DNA from: an uncultured Candidatus Saccharibacteria bacterium
GTDB taxonomy: Bacteria > Patescibacteria > Saccharimonadia > Saccharimonadales > UBA1547
Direction: 5' to 3'
DNA length: 18,235 nt
NCBI GenBank assembly: GCA_946480535.1
Contig: CAMLKA010000019.1
Span: 1-18,235, forward strand
The notes beneath the pieces were generated by a model that made no database searches, was not told the DNA's origin, and saw only the letters and a program-made list of their open reading frames with translations. Position 1 is the stretch's first letter, and each line of letters starts with the position of its first letter. Shown one piece after another: positions 13,502-18,235 of the stretch. The translations under genes and the position numbers were made by a program.

Positions 13502-13567
13502 CCCCTAGTGCGAACTGTAAGGTGCAGTTAACGACCTCCGCCCCCCGGAGGACGTTGCCAATAGGGG
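13502..13567 (+). promoter_or_regulatory. Candidate three-way-junction RNA in the 5' leader
   Basis: A closing stem CCCCTA / TAGGGG (13502-13507, 13562-13567) encloses two hairpins: AACTG-7-CAGTT and AACG-A-CCTCCG-5-CGGAGG-A-CGTT. The predicted RNA 5' end (about 13505) falls in the closing stem. A further hairpin GCTCGGA-TGAA-TCCGAGC follows before the start codon at 13611. The element contains repeat copy T. Confidence 0.5.
13527..13539 (+). repeat. Intergenic repeat, copy T
   Basis: GTTAACGACCTCC is identical to 13261-13273 in the same orientation, 266 bases apart. In both copies it forms the 5' leg of a hairpin. ACTGTAA lies just upstream of both. Confidence 0.7.
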
Positions 13568-13610
13568 CAGCACGCTCGGATGAATCCGAGCCGATTAACA
13601 ATGGGGTAGC

Positions 13611-14036
13611 ATGGTATTCACCACGCCGTCATGTAAGGACGTCGTTTGGAACGTGGCCCAGGTGATGACGAGGGTCATCCCGGACCGCGAGCTGACGGAG
13701 TCCTTCTGTACGCCGAAGATCTCGCAGCAGAAGCAGCTCGAGATGCAGGAAGGGCTCGCGGAGTCCGTTCTCGCAGCCAGCGAGAGCGAAGACAACGCCG
13801 ATCTCAAGTACCTCCTCGAGTGCCACAGCAGTGAGCCCGAGGAGCAGCGCAAGCTCGTCGACAACGCGATCCGCCTGCTCGCCCGTGCCTACAGCTCCTG
13901 TTCCTCGGTCTACCCGAGGGACTGGTTCGCCAAGTTCCGGCAGCGCATGCTGTCGGTGAATGGCGAGGAGCCTCCGGCCGGCGAACTCGTGTTCATCGCA
14001 CCTCCCGCGCTCGACGCGAAGGAGGCGGTGGCATGA
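13611..14036 (+). CDS. Unknown acidic helical protein (GC-rich island)
   Basis: The protein has 141 residues, starting ATG 13611 (MVFTTPSCKDVVWNVAQ). The ribosome-binding site is poor (GGGG just upstream), so expression may depend on the structured leader. The body is mostly helical and acidic (QLEMQEGLAES, ASESEDNADLKYLLE, EEQRKLVDNAIRLLARAY) with four Cys (8, 33, 71, 97) and a WFAKFRQRML segment (105-114). No signal peptide or membrane segment is seen, so it is probably cytoplasmic. Codons are strongly C/G-ending. Its stop overlaps the next start (ATGA), so the pair is translationally coupled. I do not recognise the family. Confidence 0.82.
   Translation: MVFTTPSCKDVVWNVAQVMTRVIPDRELTESFCTPKISQQKQLEMQEGLAESVLAASESEDNADLKYLLECHSSEPEEQRKLVDNAIRLLARAYSSCSSVYPRDWFAKFRQRMLSVNGEEPPAGELVFIAPPALDAKEAVA
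14019..14025 (+). promoter_or_regulatory. Perfect Shine-Dalgarno inside the upstream gene
   Basis: AAGGAGG lies seven bases before ATG 14033 and fixes that start. It is stronger than any ribosome-binding site seen in the native genes of this window. Confidence 0.85.
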
Positions 14037-14434
14037 GCATCACGGTCATTCAGCGCGAAGGCAGGATCGAGATCGTTCACGGAAGTGAGCGGAAGCGAAC
14101 CGTCGTCTCGAGGGATCTCGTTCGGCGCATCGTCGACGCGAAGGTGTCGCGGGATGAGTCGGCGAGCAACTTCGCGGATGAGGTCGTCAAGGCGGTCAAG
14201 GCGAGCATCGACAACGATACGAAGCTCAAGCCGCCCAAGCGCTACCATCTGCTCTTCGAGCTGGCCGTCTACGGGCGCGCTGTGCTGAAGATGCATCCGT
14301 CGGCGCTGACGCACATCACGCTGACGTTCGAGCCGGGCGATAGGGACACCTACCGCTCAATCTCAACGATGGTCGGCAAGGAGCGCGACAAGCTGAACAA
14401 GCAGTTCGACGCCCGCCTCGCAAGGACGCGCTGA
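14033..14434 (+). CDS. Unknown small protein (GC-rich island)
   Basis: The protein has 133 residues, starting at ATG 14033 after a perfect AAGGAGG. The N-terminus is beta-like (MSITVIQREGRIEIVHG), the middle is helical (ASNFADEVVKAVKASI), then a basic loop KLKPPKRYH, a mixed segment (LFELAVYGRAVLKMHPSALTHITLTFEPG), and a basic C-terminal helix (KERDKLNKQFDARLARTR). No transmembrane segment or catalytic motif is visible. The overlap with the preceding gene (ATGA) suggests the two proteins form a complex or antidote-like pair, but nothing proves this. The codon bias is like its island neighbours and unlike the flanking chromosome. Confidence 0.85.
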   Translation: MSITVIQREGRIEIVHGSERKRTVVSRDLVRRIVDAKVSRDESASNFADEVVKAVKASIDNDTKLKPPKRYHLLFELAVYGRAVLKMHPSALTHITLTFEPGDRDTYRSISTMVGKERDKLNKQFDARLARTR

Positions 14435-14479
14435 GCAACACCCCCCGCTAAGGAGTCTTCGAACACCTTCTTGGCAACC

Positions 14480-14555
14480 CTCCGTCGGGGCCTGGGCATT
14501 TCGCCTGGGCTCCGACGGGGCACACAACACCTCAGAGGCCCATAGGGGCTTTTTT
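14480..14555 (+). terminator. Double hairpin terminator after the two-gene operon
   Basis: The first hairpin, CCGTCGGGGCCTGGGC / GCCTGGGCTCCGACGG (14482-14518, loop ATTTC), has about 16 bp with three G-U pairs but no T tract. The second is short (AGGCCC-ATA-GGGGCT, one mismatch, 14536-14550) and runs into a T6 tract, as in an intrinsic terminator. Confidence 0.75.
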
Positions 14556-14557
14556 GT

Positions 14558-14585
14558 TTGACTTAATTCATTTAAATGATATAAT
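14558..14585 (+). promoter_or_regulatory. Strong promoter of the 151-residue protein gene
   Basis: TTGACT (14558-14563), a 16-base spacer and TATAAT (14580-14585), with TGA directly before it (extended -10). It follows the preceding terminator immediately. The predicted leader is about 72 bases and includes CTTA-bulge-CCCC-GTA-GGGG-TAAG (14613-14635) and a small stem CGAAA/TTTCG (14650-14664) that runs into the start codon. Confidence 0.8.
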
Positions 14586-14663
14586 AATTTAGCTATACGA
14601 AGAGGACAGATTCCTTATCGGCCCCGTAGGGGTAAGCAATCGAACCTAGCGAAATGAGTTTTC

Positions 14664-15119
14664 GTGCCCCAACAGTCCGTGACTCCCATCCACTCCCGCC
14701 GTCAGGGCACCACCCGCGAGACGAACTTCGATGTTTCGCGCGAGGGTGCCGCACGGGTCGCGCTCCAGATCGAGCGGGCGCCGGACAACATCTGCCGGCT
14801 CCTGTTCCAGGAGTACGGGGGTGACTACGCCACGCGCCGGTCCTCGACCGACCAGCTGTGCCTCGTTCTGACGCGTCGCGGCGTCGTCGACAAGGCAGTC
14901 GTCAAGAACAACACGATCCGTCTCGGCATCGTCAAGGCGGGCTTCAAGGCCGCGGTCGCCGACAAGCGCATCATCGTCATCCACCGCAAGGGGAGTCGCC
15001 TGATGGTCCAGCTGTCGACCAGCGAGTACCAGGCTCAGCTGAACCAGGCTGAGCGGGAGCAACGCGCTCGCAGCCGCCAGCAGTCGGCGCAGCCCCGCAA
15101 GCGAGTCGTCAACGGCTGA
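14664..15119 (+). CDS. Unknown basic protein (GC-rich island)
   Basis: The protein has 151 residues, starting at GTG 14664; an in-frame stop lies just upstream, so no longer start exists (GTG 14679 is the alternative). The ribosome-binding site is weak, and the start codon lies at the end of a small hairpin. The protein is basic. It has a polar N-terminus (HSRRQGTTRETNFDVSREG), a core with helix and strand character (ARVALQIERAPDNICRLLFQEYGG, DKAVVKNNTIRLGIVKAGFKAAV), a beta segment (KRIIVIHRKGSRLMVQ), then a Gln/Arg-rich C-terminal helix (QAEREQRARSRQQSAQPRKR). This charge profile would suit nucleic-acid binding, which is inference only. No family is recognised. Confidence 0.83.
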   Translation: MPQQSVTPIHSRRQGTTRETNFDVSREGAARVALQIERAPDNICRLLFQEYGGDYATRRSSTDQLCLVLTRRGVVDKAVVKNNTIRLGIVKAGFKAAVADKRIIVIHRKGSRLMVQLSTSEYQAQLNQAEREQRARSRQQSAQPRKRVVNG

Positions 15120-15131
15120 GTGGGGTAGGTT

Positions 15132-15178
15132 CGAGTGGGGCGGTGTGCATTGCATGCCGCCCCACACGACTATTTTTT
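15132..15178 (+). terminator. Terminator of the 151-residue protein gene
   Basis: GTGGGGCGG / CCGCCCCAC (15135-15143, 15157-15165), extended inwards by wobble and TGC/GCA pairs to about 14 bp, with a T6 tract at 15173-15178. A typical strong intrinsic terminator. Confidence 0.85.
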
Positions 15179-15185
15179 GTAAAAT

Positions 15186-15219
15186 ACCTCTTAGGCACTA
15201 GCCAAACAGAGGTTTTTTT
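15186..15219 (+). terminator. Second intrinsic terminator before tRNA-Glu
   Basis: An outer stem ACCTCT / AGAGGT, an inner stem GGC-ACTA-GCC and a T7 tract. It insulates the glycolytic segment from the GC-rich island. An extended -10 starts on the last T of the tract. Confidence 0.75.
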
Positions 15220-15227
15220 GTTAAAAT
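15219..15227 (+). promoter_or_regulatory. Extended -10, probable promoter of tRNA-Glu and perhaps pyk
   Basis: TGTTAAAAT overlaps the end of the terminator T tract. The predicted start is near 15234, giving a leader of about 38 bases before tRNA-Glu. No good -35. Confidence 0.45.
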
Positions 15228-15247
15228 AACCCAGGTAAAAAAGAAAA

Positions 15248-15366
15248 ATGCCTTTGATTTGTTCTTTTGATGGCCTCATCGTCTAACGGTTAGGACACCA
15301 GGTTTTCATCCTGGCAATCGGAGTTCGATTCTCCGTGAGGTCACCAATAGAACCGACCAAAGGCAT
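15248..15366 (+). other. Inverted repeat bracketing tRNA-Glu
   Basis: ATGCCTTTG (15248-15256) and CAAAGGCAT (15358-15366) are perfect 9-bp complements on either side of the tRNA, with extra partial pairing inwards (TTC/GAA). The precursor RNA could therefore fold into a stem that holds the tRNA, which might guide processing. Confidence 0.5.
15272..15346 (+). tRNA. tRNA-Glu(UUC)
   Basis: The acceptor GGCCTCA pairs with TGAGGTC. The D arm is GTCT/GGAC. The anticodon stem CCAGG/CCTGG has loop TTTTCAT, giving anticodon TTC. The T arm is GGAG-TTCGATT-CTCC. The CCA end is encoded. It reads GAA and GAG. Confidence 0.95.
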
Positions 15367-15398
15367 ATTTATATTTAAAATGAAGGGCGTTTCTCATC

Positions 15399-16811
15399 AT
15401 GGCTATTATCTTTAAGCGAACAAAAATTCTTGCAACTCTTGGACCTATTACCAGTACTCCGGAGATGATCGAAAATCTTATTAACGCAGGTGTAAACGGC
15501 CTTCGTCTTAACTTTAGTCACGGTGACTACGATGAACGAACCGAGCAGATTCGTTGGATTCGTGAAGCAAGTGCAAAGATTGGCAAGCCAGTTGCAATTC
15601 TTCAAGACCTTCAGGGTCCGAAGATTCGTCTTGGTATGCTCAACGAAAACACTCCCGTAAAGACCGGTGATGAAATTATTCTTGATTATGCCGCAGAGCA
15701 CAACGGCCTTACTTTCCCGGTGCAGTACAACCTCGCTGAAAAGGTAAAGGTTGGTGAGCCAATTTACATTTTTGACGGCAAGGTTCGCACCACTGTTCTT
15801 GAAATTACCTCTGAAACTGCTATCAAGCTTCGTATCGAAAACGACGGTGTACTTATGAGCAAGAAGGGTATTAACCTTCCTGACACCGACTTTGGTGGTG
15901 ACATTCTTACCCCTAAAGACCTTAAAGATATCGAATACGGCCTTGGTCAAGATATCGACTACGTAGCACTGAGCTTCGTACAAAGCGCAGAAGACATTCA
16001 CAACCTTCGCCAAATCCTTGTAGCTGGTGGTTCAAAGGCGCAAATTATCGCTAAGATCGAGACCAAAGCTGCAGTAGAGCCAGCAGTGATGGAAGAAATC
16101 GTGAAGGCGACTGACGGTATTATGGTGGCTCGTGGTGACCTCGCGGTTGAAGCGGGTGCAGAAATCGTTCCAATCGTACAGCGCAAGCTCCTTGCTCTTT
16201 GCCGTAAGCACGGTAAGCTCAGCATTGTTGCGACCCAAATGATGGCGAGTATGGTTGATAACCCAGAGCCAACACGCGCTGAGGTAAGCGACGTTGCAAA
16301 CGCGGTTATCCAAGGTGCCGACACGGTGATGCTTTCAGACGAAACGGCTAACGGTAAGTACCCTCTCGAAACTGTTGCTGCAATGAAAAAGGTGATTCTT
16401 TACACCCAAGACAACGCACCAGTATCTCCAATTCACGACATTAACGCCAAGAATGTTCAACTCGATGCTATTAGTACCGCTGCTGTTACGCTTGCGGAAC
16501 AACTCAAGGTTGATGCAATTATTGCGGAAACGAAGTCTGGCGCAACTGCTGCTACTATTGCTGCGCACCGTCCAAACCTTCCAATCATCAGCGTTACCAG
16601 TGAGCAAAAGGCCGCACAACAACTCGGTCTCAGTTACGCAAACCGTAGCTATGTTCGCCCAGACGCTCCTGAGGCAGGATTCGATCTCTTTAAGGAGCTA
16701 AAGAGCGAAGGATTCTTCGGTGAAGGCCAGGCGAAGGTTATTATCGTCAGTGGTCAACAGCCAGGTGTTATCGGTACAACCGACACCATTAAAGTTCGTG
16801 TACTTGAATAG
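15399..16811 (+). CDS. pyk: Pyruvate kinase
   Basis: It converts phosphoenolpyruvate and ADP to pyruvate and ATP, the last glycolytic step, in the cytoplasm. At 470 residues it has the usual bacterial length. Visible motifs are NFSHG (38-42), DLQGPKIR (70-77), SFVQSAEDI (192-200), the catalytic Lys219 and metal-binding Glu221 in AKIETKAAV, MVARGDLAVE (242-251, metal-binding Asp247), ATQMMASM (278-285) and SDETANGKYPLETV (313-326). The C-terminal regulatory domain (about 350-470) is present. The start ATG 15399 has only a weak GAAGGG upstream. It may be co-transcribed with tRNA-Glu and is followed 54 bases later by pgk. Codon use is that of the native genes. Confidence 0.98.
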   Translation: MAIIFKRTKILATLGPITSTPEMIENLINAGVNGLRLNFSHGDYDERTEQIRWIREASAKIGKPVAILQDLQGPKIRLGMLNENTPVKTGDEIILDYAAEHNGLTFPVQYNLAEKVKVGEPIYIFDGKVRTTVLEITSETAIKLRIENDGVLMSKKGINLPDTDFGGDILTPKDLKDIEYGLGQDIDYVALSFVQSAEDIHNLRQILVAGGSKAQIIAKIETKAAVEPAVMEEIVKATDGIMVARGDLAVEAGAEIVPIVQRKLLALCRKHGKLSIVATQMMASMVDNPEPTRAEVSDVANAVIQGADTVMLSDETANGKYPLETVAAMKKVILYTQDNAPVSPIHDINAKNVQLDAISTAAVTLAEQLKVDAIIAETKSGATAATIAAHRPNLPIISVTSEQKAAQQLGLSYANRSYVRPDAPEAGFDLFKELKSEGFFGEGQAKVIIVSGQQPGVIGTTDTIKVRVLE

Positions 16812-16833
16812 TCTCAATTTACGTATTTCGTAG

Positions 16834-16839
16834 TACAAT
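16834..16839 (+). promoter_or_regulatory. Possible -10 box upstream of pgk
   Basis: TACAAT lies 26 bases before the ATG at 16866 in the AT-rich pyk-pgk gap. There is no convincing -35, so pgk may also be read through from pyk. Confidence 0.35.
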
Positions 16840-16865
16840 ATAGACAAGTAACAAATAGGGTGGGT

Positions 16866-18089
16866 ATGGGTTTCTTCAAAAGAACTATAAAGGACGTTCC
16901 AATTGATCACAAAACCGTTCTCGTACGGGCTGATTATAATGTCCCTTTAAACAAACAAGGTGAAATTAGTGATGATTTAAGGATTCGAGCAAGTCTTCCG
17001 ACACTCGAGTATCTTTTAAAGCACCACTCTAAAGTAGTAATTATGAGCCACCTTGGGCGTCCTGAGGGCCGCGACAAGTCGCAGAGTCTTGAGCCAATTG
17101 CGGCGCGACTCTCTGAGCTTCTTGGTCGTAACGTTATTTTTGTCGAAGATTGTATTGGCGATAAGGTAGTGCAAGCGGTCAAAAAAGCCCCTGCGAACGC
17201 GGTTATTTTGCTTGAAAACCTTCGCTATTACAAAGAAGAAGAGGCGAATGACAGCAAGTTTGCCGAAAAAATTGCTAAAGCCACCGGTGCACGCTACTTT
17301 GTGCAAGATGGATTTGGTGTTGTGCACCGCGCGCACGCGAGCACCGAAGCCATTACACACTTCATTCCTGGGGTATCGGGGCTTCTTCTCGAGCGTGAGT
17401 ACGTCACCATTACTGGTGCTATGGGGCACCCAAAGCGTCCACTCGTTGCGGTGATGGGGGGCGCGAAAGTCAGCGATAAAATCACCGTCATCGAAAAGCT
17501 CATTGGTGTTGCCGATCGGGTTGTTATTGGCGGCGCAATGGCAAATACTTTCTTGAAATATAAGGGGTATCACATTGGTGCGAGTATGGTGGAAGAAGGT
17601 CAAGAGTCGGTGCTTGACGGTATCTATTCTGCAGCACATGAAAAATCGCACGGTCATGCCGACGATTTCATTATGCTTCCCGCAGATGTAGCGGTTGCGA
17701 AAGAGATTTCTGAAAGTGAATCCCGTCGTAACGTTGGCCTTGGTGATGTGGCCGCCGATGACAAAATTCTTGATATTGGCGAAAAGGCCATTGAAAACGT
17801 CGTCGAAGCCGTAAAAGGCGCGAAAACGGTCATTTGGAATGGAACGCTCGGATACGCTGAGCTTCCTGAGTTTGCTCACGGCTCTGCCCGTTTGGCGCTC
17901 GAGTTGGCGACGAACCCTGAAATCACCTCAATTATTGGTGGTGGCGATACTGCAGATTTCGTTTTGAAATGGGATGGTAACGGGGGTGAGAGCTTCACGC
18001 ACGTTTCAACGGGCGGCGGAGCATCATTGGAGCTCATGGCAGGTAAAAAACTTCCGGGGGTCGAGAGTTTGCTCGACGCTTCGAGATAA
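16866..18089 (+). CDS. pgk: Phosphoglycerate kinase
   Basis: It transfers the acyl phosphate of 1,3-bisphosphoglycerate to ADP, giving ATP and 3-phosphoglycerate. The protein has 407 residues from ATG 16866 (MGFFKRTIKDV); an in-frame GTG two codons earlier is possible, but the ATG matches family N-termini and has GGGTGG upstream. Motifs are VLVRADYNVPLN (18-29, substrate Asp/Asn), SHLGRPEG (61-68), LLENLRYYKEEEAND (115-129), DGFGVVHRAHAS (148-159), GGAKVSDKITVIEKL (198-212), IWNGTLGYAE (323-332) and the nucleotide loop GGGDTADF with STGGGASLELMAGKKLPG (358-398). 'GFGVVHRAHAS' and 'WNGTLG' differ slightly from the commoner 'FGtAHRAHAS' and 'WNGPMG'. Native codon style. Confidence 0.97.
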   Translation: MGFFKRTIKDVPIDHKTVLVRADYNVPLNKQGEISDDLRIRASLPTLEYLLKHHSKVVIMSHLGRPEGRDKSQSLEPIAARLSELLGRNVIFVEDCIGDKVVQAVKKAPANAVILLENLRYYKEEEANDSKFAEKIAKATGARYFVQDGFGVVHRAHASTEAITHFIPGVSGLLLEREYVTITGAMGHPKRPLVAVMGGAKVSDKITVIEKLIGVADRVVIGGAMANTFLKYKGYHIGASMVEEGQESVLDGIYSAAHEKSHGHADDFIMLPADVAVAKEISESESRRNVGLGDVAADDKILDIGEKAIENVVEAVKGAKTVIWNGTLGYAELPEFAHGSARLALELATNPEITSIIGGGDTADFVLKWDGNGGESFTHVSTGGGASLELMAGKKLPGVESLLDASR

Positions 18090-18097
18090 GCTACACT
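18069..18097 (+). promoter_or_regulatory. Possible promoter of tpiA at the end of pgk
   Basis: TTGCTC (18069-18074), a 17-base spacer and TACACT (18092-18097), ending 25 bases before the tpiA ATG. It would allow separate expression, although read-through from pgk is also expected. Confidence 0.45.
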
Positions 18098-18122
18098 AAA
18101 GGACAAGAAAAGCATAGGCACT

Positions 18123-18235
18123 ATGGCACGCGATAAAAAACTGATTATTGGCAACTGGAAAATGAACCTTGGTGTGCACGAGGCAAGTTTGCATTTGCAT
18201 AAACTTGCAGGCGAAGTAAAAACACACCGTAATGT
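18123..18235 (+). CDS. tpiA: Triosephosphate isomerase, N-terminal part (cut by window edge)
   Basis: Only 37 complete codons are in the window. MARDKKLIIGNWKMNLG contains the TIM signature GNWKMN, with the catalytic Asn and Lys (GNWK) at the end of beta strand 1. The enzyme interconverts dihydroxyacetone phosphate and glyceraldehyde 3-phosphate. It lies 33 bases after pgk in the same direction, a common glycolytic pairing. Confidence 0.95.
   Translation, partial: MARDKKLIIGNWKMNLGVHEASLHLHKLAGEVKTHRN

Noticed and set aside
13527..13567. Integron-type attC site (GTTAAC and inverted halves)
   Set aside because: The 3' half does not give GTTRRRY, cassettes are in mixed orientation with their own promoters, and no integrase is seen.
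13502..13600. Degenerate tRNA in the leader (7-base loop hairpin AACTG/CAGTT)
   Set aside because: Position 33 is not T in either strand and there is no D arm or acceptor of tRNA length.
14646..15167. Minus-strand frame opposite the 151-residue gene
   Set aside because: The plus strand has promoter, leader and terminator in order; the minus frame runs through the terminator hairpin and has no promoter.
15375..16013. Minus-strand frame opposite pyk, and similar frames opposite pgk (17016-17879)
   Set aside because: Shadows of well-conserved enzyme genes.
1..18235. CRISPR array, rRNA, insertion sequence or replication origin
   Set aside because: No regular short direct repeats with spacers, no rRNA-like stretches, no transposase and no DnaA-box cluster were noticed.

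Overview
The window looks like chromosome from a Patescibacteria/CPR bacterium, most likely a Saccharibacteria (TM7)-like organism. The grounds are the family set and gene style: a compact murB, a divergent folD, pyk-pgk-tpiA in a row, prepilins with large adhesive C-termini, a DUF5684-type membrane protein, a 7-TM/GAF histidine kinase, and an LPKTG-anchored surface protein ending in Cys-paired 'K(I)KVC..(S/T)TK.IVTIDEKDFD' repeats. This assignment is inferred from protein families; no 16S rRNA is present. Many native promoters carry an extended -10 (TGn) and sit so close to the start codon that the mRNAs should be leaderless or nearly so.

Left part (1-4754, minus strand): three overlapping type IV prepilin-like genes (one plain, one carrying a LamG-like domain, one carrying FN3 plus phage tail-fibre-like repeats and running off the left edge), then murB. 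4790-5100: tRNA-Arg(UCG), tRNA-Lys(CUU) and a strong bidirectional terminator. 5110-9128: a DUF5684-like membrane protein, folD, a stand-alone receiver protein divergent from a 7-TM/GAF histidine kinase, and a 74-residue single-pass membrane protein. 9242-10987: a sortase-type surface protein.

About 11205-15170 is a different world. It holds five genes with very GC-rich, strongly C/G-ending codons and proper Shine-Dalgarno sites: a 4-TM protein plus a proline-rich lipoprotein on the minus strand, a two-gene operon of unknowns on the plus strand, and a basic unknown on the plus strand. They are separated by AT-rich intergenic DNA holding near-consensus TTGACA/TATAAT promoters, palindromes over the -35 boxes, structured leaders and strong hairpin terminators. 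Related short repeats occur in the leader or upstream regions, including one copy next to the promoter of the native-looking surface-protein gene. I recognise none of these five proteins. No integrase, transposase or phage structural gene is visible, so the island is the main candidate for something undescribed: horizontally acquired cassettes, possibly from the high-GC actinobacterial hosts on which Saccharibacteria live, or a small unknown element. An assembly chimera must be excluded.

Right part (15219-18235): tRNA-Glu(UUC), then the lower-glycolysis genes pyk, pgk and the start of tpiA, back in native codon style. Together pgk and pyk supply the two substrate-level ATP-forming steps of glycolysis.
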